A stretch of DNA of 25,363 nt from an uncultured Clostridium sp. (GTDB taxonomy: Bacteria; Bacillota; Clostridia; TANB77; CAG-508). How positions within the stretch are numbered: the stretch's first letter is position 1; every line of letters starts with the position of its first letter. The notes under the pieces were generated by a model. It worked only from the letters and a program-made list of their open reading frames with translations. It searched no databases and was not told the DNA's origin. The position numbers and the translations under genes are program-made. The DNA lies in the NCBI GenBank assembly GCA_945937855.1, contig CAMEUC010000004.1:1-25363 (forward strand), given 5' to 3'. Positions 23,041 to 25,363 of the stretch are shown here, in pieces.

Positions 23041-23520
23041 TCAGGAAGTCTCTTGTTGAACTTTCTTTTTGTGTTTTATCTTAAATGACGGTAACTTTAT
23101 TTTCTTTAGACCCATTTTAAAACTAATACAAATAAACACAATTGGCTTGAAAAATATTTTTTTTAATAATGTACATATAAATTTAATAGGTATAATTACT
23201 ATAAAATTAATTATCTTTTTTATGATAGAAATTATAAATACACATATTTTTATAAACACTTTACTAAATATCAGTAAGTACAGTAAAAGTCCTATAAATA
23301 TGCCTAAAAATAAATAAAATCTTAGTTCTCCATTATTGAATTTAAAAATAGAATATAACATTAATAATCCTGTAATAATTCCAAACAGAACATCTTCTAT
23401 ATATGTAACAAAATCTGGTGTTTTAAAACTTTTTCTTAAAATTCTAAAACAATCAAAAATTATGCCTATTAAGAAACCATCTAATATAAAAGCTATAAAA
23501 ACATACATTTGATTTTGCAA
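23041..23520 (-). CDS. yabQ: Spore cortex biosynthesis protein YabQ
   Basis: A 159-residue membrane protein. It begins MQNQMYVFIAFILDGFLIGI followed by IFDCFRILRKSF, the conserved YabQ start, then TPDFVTYIEDVLFGIITGL and further hydrophobic segments; the C-terminus is strongly basic (KMGLKKIKLPSFKIKHKKK). In Bacillus YabQ sits in the membranes around the forespore and is required for cortex peptidoglycan. It lies nine bases behind yabP. The stop abuts the repeat element, so the last residues (VQQETS) might derive from the insertion. Confidence 0.85.
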   Translation of the reverse strand: MQNQMYVFIAFILDGFLIGIIFDCFRILRKSFKTPDFVTYIEDVLFGIITGLLMLYSIFKFNNGELRFYLFLGIFIGLLLYLLIFSKVFIKICVFIISIIKKIINFIVIIPIKFICTLLKKIFFKPIVFICISFKMGLKKIKLPSFKIKHKKKVQQETS

Positions 23521-23529
23521 ATTATCACC

Positions 23530-23826
23530 TTATTTAAATATCTTACTAAACAATGAACCTTCTTTGCCTACATTAGTTTTTTCAGAATAAGCTAAATTAA
23601 TAATTTTTCCTTCTACAGTAACCTCCTCTGTATCTGTACTTAATTTATTTATTCTTAAATTATCTCCTTTAACAGTAAGTAAACCAAGTTCAGTTTCAAC
23701 TATAACCATTTGGTCGTCGAAACTTAAAACATCTAAGACCCCTGTTATATTTAATTTTTCTCTGTTTTCTAATATTAAATTTTGAATAACATTACTATTC
23801 ATTATTTTTTTGTCTTCAAAACCCAT
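23530..23826 (-). CDS. yabP: Sporulation protein YabP
   Basis: A 98-residue protein with the YabP/YqfC beta-sandwich pattern: LILENREKLNITGVLDVLSF, DDQMVIVETELGLLTVKGDN, LRINKLSTDTEEVTVEGKI. YabP is made under sigma-E in Bacillus and acts with YabQ in building the spore envelope; its precise role is unclear. AAAGGAG precedes ATG 23826. It is the first gene of the yabP-yabQ-divIC unit, followed by yabQ after nine bases. Confidence 0.85.
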   Translation of the reverse strand: MGFEDKKIMNSNVIQNLILENREKLNITGVLDVLSFDDQMVIVETELGLLTVKGDNLRINKLSTDTEEVTVEGKIINLAYSEKTNVGKEGSLFSKIFK

Positions 23827-23899
23827 ACTTATACACTCCTTTGTTTTTTGGTATAAGATATAATATTCAGGACTTGTCTAGTTTAGAACTAATATATAT

Positions 23900-23932
23900 A
23901 AAAAATCGGTCAATTTATTGACCGATTTTTTG
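23900..23932 (-). terminator. prfB terminator overlapping the stop codon
   Basis: AAAAATCGGTCAA and TTGACCGATTTTT form a 13-bp stem with a four-base loop that contains part of the prfB TAA stop. On the minus strand it is followed by T-rich sequence. Confidence 0.85.
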
Positions 23933-25022
23933 CTTTAAATACTCATATATAAATCCATTTAGATCCCCATCCATCACTGCTTGCACATTTCCTACTTCAT
24001 AACCTGTTCTGTGGTCTTTTACAAGAGTATATGGGCAAAATACATACGAACGAATTTGGCTTCCCCAAGCAATGTCCATTTGATTTCCCTTTAAATCCTC
24101 TATTTTGTCCTTTTGCTCTTTTTCTTTTAATTCCAATAGTTTAGATTTAAGCATTTTCATTGCAGTTTCTCTGTTTTGAATTTGAGAACGCTCAGATTGG
24201 CAAGCAACTACAATATTTGTAGGAATATGAGTTATTCTAACAGCTGAAGAGGTTTTGTTTATGTGTTGTCCTCCTGCCCCAGATGCTCTATATGTATCAA
24301 CCCTTAGGTCATCTGGATTTATTTCTATTTCAATATCTTCCGTTATTTCTGGCAAAACCTCCAGTGATGCAAATGATGTATGCCTTCTTCCACCAGCGTC
24401 AAAAGGTGATATTCTAACTAATCTATGCACACCCATTTCAGATTTTAAATATCCATAAGCGTTTGTGCCTGAAATTAAAAATGTAACGCTTTTTAGCCCT
24501 GCTTCGTCACCTTCTAAGTAATCTAGTTCTTTTAAATCAAATCCATTACTTGCTGCCCATTTTGAGTACATTCTGTATAGCATTTCTGCCCAGTCTTGAG
24601 ACTCTGTTCCTCCTGCACCTGGATGAAGAGTTAAAATTGCATTATTTTTGTCATATTTACCACAGAATAACGTTTCTACTTCTAAACTTTCAACTTCGTT
24701 TTCTAATTTTGTAGTATCTTTTAATAAATCTTTCACCAATTCTGCATCTTCTTCTAAAGTTAACAATTCATTTAAGTCTAACAAATTTTGAAGATTTTCT
24801 TTTATTTTATTATATTTATTTACTTTATTTTGGACTGATTTTAATTCGGATAAAACAGTAGTGGAATTTTTAATATCATCCCAAAAGCCTGGTTTATTTG
24901 TTTCTTCTTGCAGACTTACTAATTTATTTTCTAAACTAGCAATGTCAAAGTGAATCACCTACACTTTTTACTTTTTCTTCTAAAGAATTTAAATTACGTT
25001 TGTTTTCTTCTAATTCTAACAT
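23915..25022 (-). CDS. prfB: Peptide chain release factor 2, with programmed +1 frameshift
   Basis: Termination factor for UGA and UAA. Two frames are needed: ATG 25022 (behind GAGGTGAAT) opens a 25-codon frame, MLELEENKRN ... VGDSL, ending at an in-frame UGA. The conserved slip site CTT-TGA-C is at 24950-24944, with AGGTGA a few bases upstream as the internal Shine-Dalgarno-like stimulator. After the +1 shift the frame continues DIASLENKL to the stop, giving 368 residues, normal for RF2. The SPF codon-recognition motif (VRISPFDAGG) and the GGQ catalytic motif (GAGGQHINKTSSAVRITH) are intact. The shift lets RF2 level control its own synthesis. A reading that begins at GTG 24958 is an artefact of ignoring the shift. 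Confidence 0.95.
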
Positions 25023-25035
25023 ATATTCACCTCAA

Positions 25036-25221
25036 TTAATCTTTCTCTTCTGGTATAAACAGTTTACAATGGCATACCTTAGTTTCAATAAATTCATTAC
25101 AAGGGCATAAATTTTTTTCTAATTCCCCTACTTTACATGGGCAATGTCCATTTTTCTTCATTAGACCATTTATTATTTTATTAACATATTCTATATCAGG
25201 ATTTATTCTATAACCATTCAT
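25036..25221 (-). CDS. Ferredoxin-thioredoxin reductase catalytic-subunit-like protein
   Basis: A 61-residue protein starting at ATG 25221, seven bases after AAGGTG; a GTG at 25230 overlaps that ribosome site. It has CPC (27-29), CPC (39-41) and CHC (50-52): the cysteine triplets of the ferredoxin-thioredoxin reductase catalytic subunit, which passes electrons from a [4Fe-4S] cluster to a disulfide. The last spacing (eight residues) is classical, but the first is nine instead of sixteen and the protein is only about half the usual length, so it is a compact variant. The thioredoxin gene immediately upstream, with 18 bases between, is the likely partner. Confidence 0.75.
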   Translation of the reverse strand: MNGYRINPDIEYVNKIINGLMKKNGHCPCKVGELEKNLCPCNEFIETKVCHCKLFIPEEKD

Positions 25222-25239
25222 CACTATCACCTTATTACA

Positions 25240-25362
25240 TTATTTTATAAGTTTCTCTACTTCGCTTTTTGGGACTACGCCAACTACTCTATCTGCTTCT
25301 TGTCCATTTTTTATTACTACTAATGTAGGAATAGACATTACTCCATAATCTATTGCTAAATC
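25240..25362 (-). CDS. Thioredoxin, 3' part only
   Basis: The visible 40 residues read DLAIDYGVMSIPTLVVIKNG and QEADRVVGVVPKSEVEKLIK before the stop: the second half of a thioredoxin, with the cis-proline in SIPTLVV. The CxxC active site and start lie outside the window. It ends 18 bases before the FTR-like gene, implying a two-gene redox unit. Confidence 0.85.
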   Translation of the reverse strand, partial: DLAIDYGVMSIPTLVVIKNGQEADRVVGVVPKSEVEKLIK

Positions 25363-25363
25363 T

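Noticed and set aside
24956..24958. GTG as prfB start
   Set aside because: It is explained by the conserved CTT-TGA-C programmed frameshift with the true ATG at 25022.

Overview
The window reads as chromosomal DNA of a low-GC, endospore-forming Firmicute, most likely an anaerobic gut clostridium. The evidence is AT-rich sequence with A/T-ending codons, strong AGGAGG-type ribosome binding sites, sporulation genes (spoIIM, yabP, yabQ), a thioredoxin/ferredoxin-thioredoxin-reductase-like pair, and gene orders known from Firmicutes (EndoQ-spoIIM-xerD; yabP-yabQ-divIC). I cannot name the species.

Layout. 1-2 kb: a LiaF-like / DUF4097-like envelope-stress pair, a small zinc-ribbon protein and a 42-residue membrane peptide. 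2-9 kb: housekeeping genes yebC, tmcAL (minus strand), rnhA, a degenerate HD-GYP-like protein, a 50-residue protein, endonuclease Q, spoIIM, xerD and an unrecognised 224-residue protein. 9-11.3 kb: a YneA-like LysM protein whose promoter contains a LexA-box-like operator, a second tyrosine recombinase (minus strand) and a GNAT acetyltransferase. 11.4-13.2 kb: a large multi-pass GT-C-like membrane protein.

13.2-18 kb is an accessory region in decay. It holds a C-terminal scrap of an AAA/DUF4143 ATPase, an intact ATPase of the same family with two small membrane proteins behind it, four diverged copies of an unexplained repeat, a broken DUF2726 gene and a frameshifted YgjV-like gene. 18-20.9 kb holds the most interesting unit. 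A consensus sigma-A promoter drives a radical SAM/SPASM peptide maturase, directly followed by an unannotated 33-codon gene ending TCPD, then by a prolyl-tRNA synthetase that lacks the bacterial editing insertion. This looks like a minimal RiPP-type locus that I cannot match to a named family.

21-25.4 kb returns to core minus-strand genes: rho, divIC/ftsB-like, yabQ, yabP, prfB with its programmed +1 frameshift, a short ferredoxin-thioredoxin-reductase-like protein and the 3' end of a thioredoxin.

Palindromic intergenic elements, GC-rich against an AT-rich background, recur at 2.8, 9.1, 9.55 and 13.4 kb (TAGGGG/CCCCTA ends), with an unrelated one at 22.9 kb between yabQ and divIC. No tRNA, rRNA, CRISPR array or complete insertion sequence was seen.
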